A stretch of DNA of 64,000 bases, taken from Delphinus delphis. Taxonomy: Eukaryota; Chordata; Mammalia; Artiodactyla; Delphinidae. Below are positions 33,230 to 45,509 of the stretch, one piece after another. The notes beneath the pieces were generated by a model. The model was not told the DNA's origin. It made no database searches and saw nothing but the letters and a program-made list of their open reading frames with translations. A program made the position numbers and the translations under genes. The stretch is from positions 30,718,070 through 30,782,069 of the forward strand of contig NC_082698.1 of the NCBI RefSeq assembly GCF_949987515.2. The letters run 5' to 3'. Position 1 is the first letter of the stretch, and the number at the start of each line of letters is the position of its first letter.

Positions 33230-34640
33230 CATGAATTAATGGCTCTATGACATGCCATCATGCCATTTTAAATCATTCATTTTCTAATGTTTTTATATGT
33301 ACTGTTCTCCATGTGTTCAATATTTACATTGTTTACAATTTTTCCCTTTAAAAACAAGGAATGTAATGAACATCTTTGTGCCACATTTAAAATTTTTTCC
33401 TTAGGATAGATTTCTATGAATAGAACTACTGAGTTGAAGGGTATTAATATTTTTAAGTCTCTGAAAGAAGCTGCCAAACTGCCTTCTGGTAGGAGAATCT
33501 TCTACAAGCAATGGGGAGACTACTCTCCTCATTAAACTCTCACCAACATTTAGCATTATCATTTAAAAGCTTGGGAGGTTAATAACAAATGGTATATTGC
33601 TTTCGTTTAAAATAATTATTTTATATTTATTTTTAATTGTGATAAAAAACATAAAACTATCTTAATCATTTTTAAGTGTGCAGTTCAATAGTGTTAAGTA
33701 TATTCACATTGTTGTGCAGCAGATCTCCGTTTTCATCTTGCTAAACTGAAACTGAACACAACGGCTCATTTTCTTCTCCCCCTCAGCCCCTGGCAACCAC
33801 CATTCTACTTTCCGTTACTATGAATTTGGCTACTTTAGATATCTCATAAAAGTGGAATTGTACGGTATTTGTCCTTTTGTGACGGGCTTATTTCACTTAG
33901 CATAATGTCCTTAAGGGTCATCCATGTTGTAGCATGTGCCAAGATTTCCATCCTTTTTAAGCCTGAACAATATTCTACTGCATATATACCACACTTTGTT
34001 TATCCATTCTTCCATCAATGAATATTTGGATTGCTTCTACCTCTTGACTATTGTGAATAATGCTGCTATGAACATGGGTGTATAAATACCTGTTTGGAAC
34101 CCTACCTTCAGTTCTTTTGGATATATACCCAGAAGTGGGATTGCTGGATCAAATGGTAGTTCTGTTTTCAAAATTTTTTTTAGGAACCATTACACTGTTT
34201 TCCATAGTGGCTGTACAATTTTACAATCCCATCCACTGTGCCCAGGGGATTCAGTTTGTCCACATCCCTGCCAACGCTTGTTAATTTGCTTTTTTTGGGG
34301 GGTGTGTGTGTAATTTTGAGTTGCAATTCTCTAGTAATTAATGATGTTGAGCATTTTTCATATGCTTGTTAACCATTTGTGTATCATCTTTGGAAAAATG
34401 TCTCTTCAAGTCCTTTGCCCATTTTTAAAATTGGGTTATTTGTGTTTTTGATGTTGCCGTTGTTGAGTTATAAGAGTTCTATTTATATTCTGGATACTAA
34501 CATTTTGTCAGATGTATGATTTGCAGATATTTTCTCCCAATCTGTAGGTTGCCTTTCACTCTGTTGATTGTATCCTTTGATGTACAGAAATTTTAAGTTT
34601 GATGTAGTCCCATTTAGACAAATGGTATCTTGTTTTATCT
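33230..34640 (-). mobile_element. Two old L1 fragments, minus strand
   Basis: 33230-33600 is an inverted, very diverged L1 (aacatctttgtgccacattt, ttttccttaggatagatttc, gccaaactgccttctggtag). At about 33605 a different old L1 3' end starts (ttaattgtgataaaaaacat, tttaagtgtgcagttcaata) and runs into ORF2 (atacccagaagtgggattgc, tggatcaaatggtagttctg, gatgttgagcatttttcata). It ends near 34640 (gtttgatgtagtcccattta). Confidence 0.8.
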
Positions 34641-36488
34641 CTATTTACTTCTACTGTGAGGTTGAATTATTTTAATGTTTACACTGGAGTCACATTTTAC
34701 CCAAAAGTTGGGTTCTAAAAGTTAACTGCTAATGCAAAAAAGCAATATTCCTTTCTATTCTATACCATTAATTTTTTTTTAAATGCTGATTACCCTGTAA
34801 ATTGATCTCACAACCCACTAATGGATCATAACCCATAGTTTGAAAACACTGTCCTAACTCATCCATAAAATATTAATAGTATCTTCTGTAGCTGATATTA
34901 TCAGTTCCTCTAACTCTTTATCAGTGTTTCTCCGTGGGTCATAATTAATTCTGCTAGTCCAACTGAAGACAAAGCCATCCTAACCCACTTTATAAGACCA
35001 TCTGAATAATGGTCTGCATTGCCTGTGACATACACTCACTGTGGGGAATAATAGAATTGAATCAGCTTCCCCTCTTTTTTCTTGAGCATTTGTAATCATT
35101 TCCATAAATCAAACTTAACTATGATTTGAATCTACTGAATTTGTTAATTCTAATTCCAAATCTAGAATTTTTTATGTTTATATTTTTTGACCATTTAATC
35201 TGTTGAGGACTTCTAAGGTTTTCTTTTTCCTTTTGTATAAGTTTCACATATTATACACCTAAACTACTGAGAGACTGAGTATAAAAACAGACCATAGCCA
35301 GACCATGTATGACAATAGAATTCTGTCCCACCACCTCTGCAGCAGCCAGTCCAGGCCACCAAACCAGAACCTCTGTAGAAATTGGCCCCAAACCATCAAT
35401 AGTTTTCCTATTTTTTGTTGTTGTTGTTGTTCCCTCTCCCCAATTTCCAACTCAGGACCAACCAGAGAAAGCCAAATATGCTCCCCAAACTAATCTCATA
35501 AGATGCCCTGCTTCTAGTTTGTCTACCTCCAGCTTCTCTGTGCCAAAAATCTCCAGTCGAAGCACACCTTAAGCCTTCTATTTTTTTCACCATAAGGCTT
35601 TCCTACTCCCCAGACAGACTTTGGATCTCTGCCAAAAGCATATGATGCTGGTGACTCCTTTGCTCAGTAAGCTCTGAGTCCTCATTTGAATAGGTCTTTA
35701 TTTCCACACTGCATGTATTGCAAATTCTTTTCACATTTGGTTGTTTATCTTTAATTTTTTAATGATGTTATGATTTTAAGATCCTTTTAACATATATGAT
35801 TTAAATTTTTATGTAATCAGGTCTGTTCAACTCTTCAGTGGTGAGACTTTCCGTTGCTCTTTTGCTTGGCAAATTCCACGCAGAGGAGGGACCCATTGTT
35901 TCCTTGGCTTCTTGTAGAACCTGCAGCCTACTAGCAGTGGGGGTGAGGGCAATCAGAGTCCCAGTATTCTTAGCTTGCTGCCCTGAGTTAGAGCCTCCAA
36001 CCCTGTGAGTAGGGGCTGGGTGTAAGAAGAGAATCCCCAACCTCTTGTCCACGCTCCTCCGCCCAGAGTTTATCCTTTTCAGCACATTGCTGGGAAGGAT
36101 AAGAAATGCTGATGACCTGCCCTTCCTGGGGAAATGCTGTAGTTCTTGCCTAGGAGCTGGAAGGGAGAGGAGCTTCCATCCCTGAGCTGGTCAGGTGAAG
36201 GAGTGGGTTGTGACTCAAGTACCACACACTTGCTGATCTTACCAACATTTAGTAGATGTTCTTGGATAAATGTTTCTTCATTTGCTGTATGGTCTTAGGG
36301 TGATTTTCAGAGAATTTAAATGTGTTTGTTTGTTTTTGCTAGTTTTTACCAGTTATGATTGTTTTGTAGGGAGTGGGTCCTCAGAGGTCCTCAAGCTGCC
36401 ATTCTAAAAGTGTTTCTCAATAAATGCTCCTTTGCATTTTGCTTATTTCATTTAATGAAATTTCCTGGAAATCACTTCATATCAGTTC
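34641..36488. other. Intergenic DNA, no gene seen
   Basis: Possible old DNA-transposon terminus at 34770-34858 (ggatcataacccatagtttg). A (GTT)n run lies at 35413-35431. The block 35290-35700 has a composition reminiscent of an LTR, but I could not find defining ends. Open frames of up to 94 codons are not supported by any recognisable domain. Confidence 0.45.
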
Positions 36489-36504
36489 TTCCTCATTCTT
36501 TTTT

Positions 36505-36717
36505 CTTTCTTTCTTTTTTTTTTTTGTGTACGCAGGCCTCTCACTGTTGTGGCCTCTCCCGTTGCGGAGCACAGGCTCCGGACGCGCAGGCTCAGCGGCC
36601 ATGGCTCATGGGCCCAGCCGCTCCACGGCATGTGGGATCTTCCTGGACCGGGTCACGAACCCGTGTCCCCTGCATCGGCAGGCAGACTCTCAACCACTGT
36701 GCCACCAGGGAAGCCCA
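36505..36717 (-). mobile_element. tRNA-derived SINE (short CHR type), minus strand
   Basis: Inverted copy: a T-rich tail, acgcaggcctctcactgttg, ccgttgcggagcacaggctc, catgtgggatcttcctggac, and head ccactgtgccaccagggaag. Duplication ttcctcattctttttt (36489-36504) and a near-identical copy at 36718-36733 flank it. Open frames of 127 and 143 codons across it are SINE read-through, not genes. Confidence 0.95.
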
Positions 36718-38060
36718 TTCCTCATTCTTTTTACAGTGGTAAAGTACTTCACTGGGTGGATGTATCATAGTTTATTCAAACACTCATATATAGGGGAATT
36801 TAGGTTGTTTCCAATATCTTGCAATTACAAACAGTACTGCAGCAAACAACCTTAACCACATATTGGTAGAGGCATAAATTCAGGGAGATTCCTAGAGTGG
36901 CATTGCTGGGACAAAAGGTAAGCACATATGTATTTTGTCAGATATTGGCAAATTCCCCTATAAAAGGACTGTACTCATTTTGATTTCTATCAGTGATGTA
37001 TGAGAGTACCAGTTTCCCTGCAGCCTTGCCAAAAGAATGTGCTATCATTTTCTTTTTTTTTCCAATTTTTCCCAATCTAATAGGTGACAAATTGTATATC
37101 AGTGTAGCTTCAATTTGCATTTCTCTAATTATAAGTGAGATTGAACATCTTTACATATTTTAAGGCAATTTTTATATCTTTTTGTGAACTGTCTGTTCAT
37201 TTTTTTTTTTTTAGTTTTTTTTTTCCCTCCATTTTTCCCTCCATTTTTTTCTATTAGTTTTTGCTCCTTTATTCCTCAATTTTAGAGTTTTAAAAAATAT
37301 TGGTGATATTAGCCCTTTGTCTGTAATATATGTTGCAAACATTTTCTCCCAGTTCGTCAGTTATCTTTTTACTTGTTTATGGGTTTTGTTTTTTTAACCA
37401 TTCAAAAGTTTATTTTTATGTAGTCAAATTTATCAATCTTTTCTTTTATTACTTGAATCTTGAATCAGAGTTTGACAGCTTTCCCATATACTCAGGTTAA
37501 AAGGGAATTTAACTATATTTTTTCTAATAGTTAAAGGTTTTCTTTTTCTTTTTTTCATTTAGATCTCTGACCAGGTTGGAGTTTCTTCTTGTGCATCAAA
37601 TGAGGTATGGATATAATTTTATTTTTCCAAAGGATGCTGGGTTGCCTCAGTATCATTTATTTACCCCAGTGATTTCAGGTGCCACTTCTGTTGTATACAA
37701 ATAAGTTTCCATATCTACTAGGGTCTCTTTCTGGAATTTCTATTCAATTCTGCTGTCAGTCTATTTATACATCAGTGCTAATCGCTTTAATTATAGAGTC
37801 TTTATTGCATGTTTTAATAGCTGGTAGGTTTAGGTCCCCACTGTATTTCTTTTTCAGGGTTTTTTTTGGGGGGGATATTTTTGTATGCTTGTTTTTCTGT
37901 ATGAATTTTAGTATCAACTGTTGGTATTTTTATTTGGATTATCTTAACTTTACAAATTAACTTAGGGAGAATTGACATCTTTATGATGAGTTGTCCTATC
38001 CAAAAATAGAAGATGCCTTCATTTGATTGAGTCTATTTTGTATCTTTTAAAAATATTTTA

Positions 38061-38159
38061 TAGGGATATATGTATATGTATGGCTTATTCACTTTGTTAT
38101 AAAGCAGAAACTAACACCATTGTAAAGCAATTATACTCCAATAAAGATGTTAAAAAAAT
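38061..38159 (+). mobile_element. Extremely 5'-truncated young L1, plus strand
   Basis: Only the last 99 bases of an A/B/C-type L1 3' UTR are present: ggcttattcactttgttata, aagcagaaactaacaccatt, tactccaataaagatgttaa. A perfect 12-base duplication, aaaaatatttta, flanks it at 38049-38060 and 38160-38171. Confidence 0.93.
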
Positions 38160-39159
38160 AAAAATATTTTAGAGTTTTACTCATATTTGTTTTTTACATT
38201 TCTTGTTAAATTTACCTCTACATACTTAATTTTATTTGTTGCTATTGTCAGTGGGATTTTCTTTACCATTATATCGTCTAACTGGCTATTGTTAATGCAT
38301 ATGAAGGCTAATGATTTCTGAGTGTTAATTTTATATCTTGCTATCTTTCAGAATTCTTTTCTGTTTAAGTTAGTTTTATCATTGATTCTCAAGGGTTTAC
38401 CCATATACTATCATGTTATCTGCATATATATGTATATAAATATATTATATACACATATATATATCTTTTCTTTACCAATTCTTATGTCTCTAATTAACGT
38501 TTTGGTTAATACCTCTAACACAATGTTGAATGTAGTAGAAATAGTAGGCATTATTGCTTTGTTCCAAATCTTAGTGGAAATGCCTCTGGTGTTTATCCAT
38601 TAAGTATGATGCTGCCTTTAGGACTATTAAAAGATATCCATCAGTTCTATTTTCTTGACTTTCTTTTTATCAGGAATAGATGTTGAAATTTGTCCAGTTT
38701 GTAACATCTATGGAAACAATCATATGACCTTTCTTCCTTAGATTTGTTAATATGGTAAATGATATTAATGGATTTATTGATACTGAGCTTATCTTTCATT
38801 CCAGGAATAAACCCCCATTTGGTCATGGTGCATTATTTTCTTAATGTAGTGATGGATTCTGTTTCCTAGTATTTTATTTAGCACTTTTGTGTCAGTATTC
38901 ATTAGTTATACTGGTCTATACCTTTCTGTTTTTGTACGTTAAGTATCAGGTTTAGGTATCAGAGTTATACTTACACCATAATAGGAATTAGGAGATTTTC
39001 CTTATTTTCAGTGGTCTGAAAAAATTTACAGAATGTTGAGTTTGGTGTATTTTGTGGGGCTAGCTCCTGAATACTTGCCTCTATTTCTATGGAAATGGAT
39101 CACCTTAAGCTTTATACTTCTAGAGTCAATTTTTTATTTCTCCAGGAATGTGTACATTT

Positions 39160-39439
39160 TTTTTAAATTTATTTTTGGCTGTGTTGGGTCTTCGTTGCTG
39201 TGCATGGGCTTTCTCTAGTTGTGGTAAGCGGGGGCTACTTTTCGTTGCAGTGCGAGGGCTTCTCATTGCGGTGGCTTCTCTTATTACAGAGTACGGGCCC
39301 TAGGCTTGCAGGCTCAGTAGTCATGGCACACGGGCTTAGTTACTCCACGGCATGTGGGATCTTCCTAGACCAGGGCTTGAACCCGTGTCCCCTGCAATGG
39401 CAGGCGGATTCTAAACCACTGCGCCACCAGGGGAGTCCC
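39160..39439 (-). mobile_element. tRNA-derived SINE (long CHR type), minus strand
   Basis: Inverted copy: ttatttttggctgtgttggg, gtcttcgttgctgtgcatgg, cattgcggtggcttctctta, and head ccactgcgccaccaggggag. Duplications aggaatgtgtacattt (39144-39159) and aggaagtgtacattt (39440-39454) flank it. A third, looser match (aggaaagtgtacattta) at about 39481 suggests a small later duplication beside it. Confidence 0.93.
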
Positions 39440-39984
39440 AGGAAGTGTACATTTAAATCTGTATTTAATCTGTATTTCCTAGGAAAGTGTACATTTAACC
39501 TAGGTTTTCAAACTTATTTGCATAGAGTTGTGCAAATTAATCTCTTGATTTATAAAATTTCTTTTGTTTCCATGGTTGTGTCTCTCATCATTTTTTATTT
39601 TGTATATTTGTGCTTTCTCCTTTGTTTGGTGAATAATTTATTGAGCGCTTTGTTTTGTTAATTTATTCAGGAAACCAGGATTATGATTTATTAATTAGAT
39701 TTTCTCCTTTTTGTATTTATTGCTTCCTTAATTTTCCACATATCTCTATTATTCCTACCTTGGGCTTTCTTTTTGTTTACTTTGTTGTTCTTTTCCTCTT
39801 TTTTTTCTCTAGCATTTTTGTGCTAGGAATTTAATTAATTTATTTTCATTTTTTTGTTTTTAACTGATAAAAGTATTTTATATTATGAATTTTCTTTGAT
39901 TATTGTTTTCATGTATCCCATTGATTCTGACATGCAGTGTTTTAATCATGTTTTAGAAATTCTGTAATTTAAGTTTGCATTTCT

Positions 39985-40140
39985 TCTCTCTTAAAATTGA
40001 AATATAATTGACATATAACATTGTATTAGTTTTAGGTGTATTTCATAATGATTTGATATATGTATATACTGCAAAATGATCAGCATAATAAGTTTTGTTA
40101 ACAACCATCACCACACACAGATACAAACAAATTTTTTTCT
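39985..40140 (-). mobile_element. Old L1 3' end inside the long minus-strand L1
   Basis: The segment aattgaaatataattgacat, followed by ttgtattagttttaggtgta, atatatgtatatactgcaaa and taacaaccatcaccacacac, is the inverted 3' UTR of another L1 subfamily, inserted in the endonuclease part of the surrounding L1. Confidence 0.65.
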
Positions 40141-40765
40141 TGTTGCATTTCCTCAGAAACTGAAAAGATATTTAATATAAAGTTTAAAATTTTCCAGGTG
40201 TAAGAATCCTTTACAATTTTTTCAATTAATAATTTCTAGTTTGATTGCATTGTAATCAGAGAGTATTATTTGTAAAATGTCCACCTGATAGAACTCACTA
40301 AAGTTTTTCTAAGGACCTAATATATGATCAATTTTTAAGAATGTTTTTGAATGCATGAGAAGGTGTATTCAGGATGGAAAGTTTGACATATATCTGTAAG
40401 AGCATCAGTTTTAATGGCATCCTTTACCTCCTACCTGTTGCCTATGCAATAAGTCAACTTTTTCTACTTTCCTTTTCTCCTTTCCTTTTTTCTCCCATTT
40501 TTTAGTTGCATTATTTCTACTTTGTCACAACATATTATATTTGTACATTGGTATTCTACTCTCATTCTCAGCTTTGGTTTAGTCTTTGATCTACAATTAT
40601 CTATATTAAAATACCTATAATCATCCTTTTGCTAATATTTTCCTAGTCATCTCTTGGTTGGATGCAGCTTTACCTCTAAGAGATTGATTCTTTAAGAAAG
40701 GCCCTAAGTTCCTATAAGCTGAAAAAATGTTTTTCTTGATACTTGAAAAACACTTTGGCTGGTTT

Positions 40766-40830
40766 GTATCACACTTTTTTTTTTTTTTTTTTTTTTTTTT
40801 TGCACAGAGGAAGTATCACACTTTTTTTTT
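40766..40830 (-). repeat. Poly(T) micro-insertion with target duplication
   Basis: The sequence gtatcacactttttttt occurs at 40766-40782 and again at 40813-40829. Between the copies are further T and about 11 unique bases (gcacagaggaa). On the minus strand this is a poly(A) tail with almost no element attached. Confidence 0.75.
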
Positions 40831-41299
40831 CATTCATTTTCTAGAAAATGCTGCTCCATTTTTGCCTTGCTTGGTATGTTGAGACGTCTGATGCTAATCT
40901 CATTCTTATGCTCTTGCAAATTATATGTCCTTTCTTGCCTGGAGGCTTTGAGGACTTTTTTCTTTATCTTTAAAATCTAATAGTTTTTCTAAAATGTGTC
41001 TCAGAGTTAATCATTCTAGGTTAATTTCCTCAGGTACTTGGTACTTTTCAGTTTATAGATTGAGGTCTTTGTTTCTGAAGATTTTTCTTGGATTATAGTT
41101 TTAAATGTTAGTTCTGTTCCATCGCTTTGTTTTCTTCTTTGAGACTCCAATTATATAAATGACTGTTCTTTGAACTTCTTGTGTTTCTACCCCTCCCCTT
41201 TTTTTTCTTCTTTCTTTATCTTATTTTCATTTTCATAGTTGTTTTCTGGCCTTCCTTTCCAGCTGGGCTCTCATCTCAGGTGTTTACTTTTCTTTCCTT

Positions 41300-41600
41300 C
41301 TTTTCTTAACTGTAGTACCCGATGGACTTTTTATACACATGCACCCATGTAACCATCACCCAGGTCATATTCCAGCATCCCAGGCACTCTATTAGTCAAT
41401 ACTCTCCCTTTAAAGGTAACCACTTTTCTGACTTGTATCCCTGCTAATTTTGCCCTTTCTGGGTATTCATATAGATGATGTCATGGAGTATGTGATCTTT
41501 TGTATCTGGCTTCTTTCACGCAATATCATGTACATGAGGTTCAATGTATATAGCACTGTATATATAAAATGTTTATTGCTGACCACAAATATTCCCTGAG
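41300..41600 (-). mobile_element. Old L1-like 3' fragment, minus strand
   Basis: Phrases such as acccatgtaaccatcaccca, tagtcaatactctcccttta, aaaggtaaccacttttctga and atctggcttctttcacgcaa match a common inverted L1 3' sequence. Subfamily not assigned. Confidence 0.6.
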
Positions 41601-41829
41601 TACCTGGTGTGCTGGGCTTTACAACAATAACAACAATCTTGAACAAGGATGTCTGTGGCTAATTGTGTGTTCTATCTGATGCCCAGGGTGAGTGGCATGC
41701 TATAAACAGGAAGAAAATGAAGCCAGACAATGAGTATTCTTTTAAGCATCATCCCCACAGGCTAGACAGAGAGCCTCTAGGATGGTACCTGGGATGGAGA
41801 TGAGACTGCCTTTAATAAAGCATTGTGTA

Positions 41830-42020
41830 AAGCAGTGTTGCAAAACTTTTGTATCAGAATCACCTGAAAGACTTGTTAAAACAGTTTATGGGGGGCCCCA
41901 ATCCCAAGAGTTTCTCATTCAGCAGGTTTTGGGTAGGGCCTGACAATTTGTAACATTTCTTACAAGTTCTCAGAGGATGCTGATGTTGAAGGTCTAGAGA
42001 TCACATCTTGGAAAACCCTG
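41830..42020 (-). mobile_element. MER5-like DNA transposon (hAT type), minus strand
   Basis: Order of motifs: ttgtatcagaatcacctgaa, agacttgttaaaacagttta, ggccccaatcccaagagttt, ctcattcagcaggttttggg, gatgctgatgttgaaggtct. This matches the non-autonomous MER5 family in inverted orientation relative to the copy at 51505. It has no coding capacity. Confidence 0.75.
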
Positions 42021-42024
42021 CTTC

Positions 42025-44060
42025 AAGGTTCCAGGTTTATAGAACATGATGTGGTTCTCTCACCAGACCCCTCACACCACCATCTTTATCTGTGGCAGCC
42101 AATGGCTCCTACATCTCCTCTGTGAAAGCCTGAGGCCAGCTCAGGGAACTTCTGCCTGAGCCCGGCACCTGTGCTCAGGATCTCTCATCAGATGTCTCTG
42201 GGTTCTAAAGTGGCACACAGGAAGCTAGGCTCAGGAGAGCAAAGTAGTTGTCTATGCTGCTTTCTTGTGTTCTCAACCACGCAGTCATCTTCAAAATTGT
42301 TAAGGATGGACATTTGGCCCGGGTCAATATTTAGCTTCCAGAAGCCCTAGGTGACCACACCTAGCTGAAGGTCCAGGATGACCTGAGGCGAGGCTGGCCT
42401 CTGCTATTAGGGGTGGAGGGCAGCAAAATTTCCCAGTGACTTCACATACTGGAATTTTTCAGACAGGTTGCACAACAGGCTGCTAAAGGACATGCCAGAG
42501 AATCAGTGCCTTCAGAGACATGGGAATGTGTGCCAAGGGGTAGGATGCTCTCTGGTGCATCACAGTGCAGCTTGCCTTCTCCACCAGGTCCCAGATCTAC
42601 CTGTCCTGCTCCTGCCCAAAGAACCTCCTCCCCAAGAGGTAATTCTCCTGGTGAACAGACAGCCTCCTCAGCGTGGTTTCCAGGTCGTGGAACGCAGGTG
42701 TGCCTGGGGTTCTCGGCTTGTAATTCTGGTCCTCATTTCCCAGATAGGAAGACTTGTTTTCAGGATGCTACCATTGTCAGTGACAACATTGCCGTGGCCA
42801 CTCCCACGGAAGTTGGATGGGAGGTGATGGTGCTGATAATCAGCTGGACATGACAGGACTCCCAGCTGAGGGCTGCTTGGAGTCTGGGAAGTTCAGGATT
42901 AAGGGGTCAGGGCCTGCTGCTTGACGACTTAGTTGATGTTTCTTACAGTCTCAAAGACTTACCTCTGGTGGGTTATGTCTGGAGATTCTAATTCTTCTGA
43001 CTGCAGTTCCTTGCTCCATTGCCAAGTTTTTCATGAGAGACAGGTTTAGCAAAGGTTGAGGTGTTTGACATGGTTTGTTCTGGAGGCTTTCATTTTTTCT
43101 TAGGTCTCGAAGCATTTCAATGCACTATACACTCTCCATACTTCTTCTGCAGCTCAGTTCATAGCTTACCTCTTGCTCGGCTCCTCAAGAAGTCCCCAGA
43201 GGCTGGACAAGTTTTACATTAACAAATTAGCAAAGGACTTATTCCAAGAAATATTTAAAGAGGAAGGCGCTTCCACATCACAAACCAAAATTCTTTCTTT
43301 TCTGATAAAAATGAGATGGTTATTAAAATTTACTGAAGAATTATGTATTTTGAAGAAGAATTATGATTTAGCAGGCCTGAGAAGGACCTGTCCATAGAAA
43401 CTGAAGCCCTGTCTGGAGCTGGGCTGGGGATAGTTTACCAGAACTAGCCCAGCAGTGCACAGTGCCACCTAGTGGTCAGCCTTCCCCAGAAGGGTCTTCC
43501 TTCTGCGAGGTCTGTGACCAGAGAAGGGGCTGGACCACAAGAGGGTAAAAACCTCTTTGGAATGATCTATAACAAAGTCCAGTGGCAACTGCTACACATC
43601 TATCTCCTCTCTGTCTTTTGAGGTCTTGCCTCCCTTAGCTTAACACTGTCCTCTTCTATACAACAAGGGCAACCAGGTGAATATAACTGTGTTCCCCTTC
43701 TGGACTGCGTTTCTTTATGTGGATCAAAATCCCCTCCTAAAGCTTCCCCTGATATTTCCTCTTTTTCTGCGTGCAAGTAAAGAAGAAAATAAAATGAAAT
43801 GCTTTATTTTGAAACGAGAATTTTGTTCATGCTATTAGATAGTGCTTACGTATAAGATTCATTTGGCAGAAGTGAAAGGCGTACAGATTGCATAGTGAGG
43901 TTCCAAAACAGCACACTTAGGAAAGAATATGAGACCATTATTTTTTTTCTTGCTAATATTTGTTCTTGGGTTGTGAAAACCACATTAAAAATTTGCAAAG
44001 TGGAAGGAGGAGCTTCACTTCTGTCACTTAGCACCGTGAGCAGGCTTCTACGTGCTACAG
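42025..44060. other. GC-richest non-repetitive block; two weak overlapping ORFs
   Basis: About 2 kb with no transposon that I recognise and a higher GC content than its surroundings, mainly 42050-43000. Plus-strand frames at 42468-42827 (119 codons) and 42506-42853 (115 codons) overlap in different frames, so at most one could be real. A 74-codon frame at 43173-43397 is lysine-rich. I recognise no domain in any of them. This is where an exon or a decayed gene would be least surprising, but I cannot support one. Confidence 0.35.
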
Positions 44061-44061
44061 C

Positions 44062-44300
44062 TTTTTTTTTTTAACATCTTTATTGGAGTGTAATTGCTTT
44101 ACAATGATGTGTTAGCTTCTGCTTTATAACAAAGTGAATCAGCTATACATATACATATATCCCCATATCTCTTCCCTCTTGCGTCTCCCTCCCACCCTCA
44201 CTATCCCACCCCTCTAGGTGGTCACAAAGCACCGAGCTGATCTCCCTGTGCTATGCGGCTGCTTCCCACTAGCTATCTATTTTACATCTGGTAGTGTATT
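44062..44300 (-). mobile_element. 5'-truncated young L1 3' UTR, minus strand
   Basis: Same inverted 3' UTR as at 28299: a T run, aacatctttattggagtgta, ttctgctttataacaaagtg, tatcccacccctctaggtgg, gctatgcggctgcttcccac. The right edge is near 44300. I did not find a clear target duplication. Confidence 0.85.
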
Positions 44301-44604
44301 TTGATTCATGTTGTTTCACACCTCATTCAGGTGTTACCTGTGGCAGCTGGTGATATAATACCATTTGCTAGGAGATATTGTCAATCAAGCAAAAAAAAAA
44401 AAGTAAGGTGTGAAAGTGCAATTGCCTAATTGATTACTTAAAATGGTTTCTTTGTCAGAGTGACCAAGAGTGACTATTACTCAACAGCATTAGATATTAG
44501 CAATATTTTCCATTTTGCTCATCTCACAGGCAATAATAACTAGTGTTTGAGTGTGCCTTTCTTGTACTACCTCTGAGGATGAACATTTCATAAGCTGACT
44601 ATTT

Positions 44605-44965
44605 TTTTAATTAATTAATTTACTAATTTATTTATTTTTGGCTGCATTGGGTCTTCGTTGCTGCGCGTGGTCTTTCTCTAGTTGTGGCGATCAGGGGATA
44701 CTCTTTGTTGCGGTGCATGGGCTTCTCATTGCGGTGGCTTCTCTTTGTTGTGAGGCACGGTCTCTAGGTGCGCGGGCTTCAGTGGTTGTGGCACGCAAGC
44801 TTCAGTAGTTGTGGCACGTGGGCTCTAGAGTGCAGGCTCAGTAGTTGTGGCGTACGGGCTTAGTTGCTCCACGCATGTGGGATCTTCCCGGACCAGGGAT
44901 TGAATCCATCTCCCCTGCATTGGCAGGTGGAATCTTAACCACTGAGCCACGAGGGGAGTCCCTAA
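44605..44965 (-). mobile_element. tRNA-derived SINE (long CHR type), minus strand
   Basis: Inverted copy: tttatttttggctgcattgg, gtcttcgttgctgcgcgtgg, repeated cagtagttgtggcacg-type units, gatcttcccggaccaggga, and head ccactgagccacgaggggag. Flanks ctgactattt (44595-44604) and ttgactattt (44966-44975) are its likely duplication. Confidence 0.93.
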
Positions 44966-44975
44966 TTGACTATTT

Positions 44976-45400
44976 ATAGTTCTTTTTCTCTGAATGTTTG
45001 TTCTTATCCTTTGCCAATTTTTCACTTAGCTTGTTTACATATTTTGTTCTTATTAATTTGAAGGAGTTATTTATATGTTAGTAATATTTACACTCTTTCA
45101 TATCTTGCAAATTTCTCTCCCAGTCTCTTCATTTATCTTTTGGCTTTGTTTATGGTATTTTAAATGTTTATGTGGTTGAATCCATCAATTTTCCTTTTAT
45201 GGCATCTAAGTTTTCAGTCTGTCTTAAAAGGACCAACTCCATCCTGAGGTTAAACAAATGTTATCTTTTATTTTCTCCTATTTTAATAGTTCTTTTTTGT
45301 ATCTATGTCTTTAATTTCTATGGAATTTATTGTTATTTATAGTGTGAGGCAAAGTTCTAACTTAATTTTCTTCCAGATGAAGAACCATCTTATCCCTCAC
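44976..45400 (-). mobile_element. Old L1 fragment, minus strand
   Basis: Inverted ORF2 distal region: tcctttgccaatttttcact, gcaaatttctctcccagtct, ttttggctttgtttatggta, gaggcaaagttctaacttaa, cttccagatgaagaaccatc. Diverged, with no frame. Confidence 0.65.
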
Positions 45401-45509
45401 CTTTTCCAGAGAGAGTATAAATTGCCACAACCCTCCTGGAAAACAATCTGGCCAGAGCTACTGAAGTTTAAAATGCACATACCCCTTTAGGAAAAAAAAA
45501 AATCAACAA

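Larger units (their letters stand above)
36735..41250 (-). mobile_element. Long, very old L1, minus strand
   Basis: Collinear inverted L1, from the ORF2 C-terminal end (tggcattgctgggacaaaag, ctaataggtgacaaattgta) through the reverse transcriptase (gatatccatcagttctattt, ccaggaataaacccccattt) and the endonuclease (tttctagtttgattgcattg, tgcatgagaaggtgtattca) to ORF1 (tcgctttgttttcttctttg, agactccaattatataaatg). It is interrupted by a tiny young L1 end (38061), a SINE (39160), another old L1 3' piece (39985) and a poly(T) insertion (40766). Every frame is destroyed. Confidence 0.8.

Noticed and set aside
33210..33240. Palindromic ttcatgaattaattcatgaa as a regulatory site
   Set aside because: A short AT-rich tandem duplication within an old L1 area; no supporting context.
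36359..36855. Open frames of 127 and 143 codons
   Set aside because: They read through an inverted CHR-type SINE; the SINE's GC-rich body lacks stops in some frames.
42468..42853. Two 115-119-codon frames as a gene
   Set aside because: They overlap in different frames, and no domain, start context or splice structure supports either.
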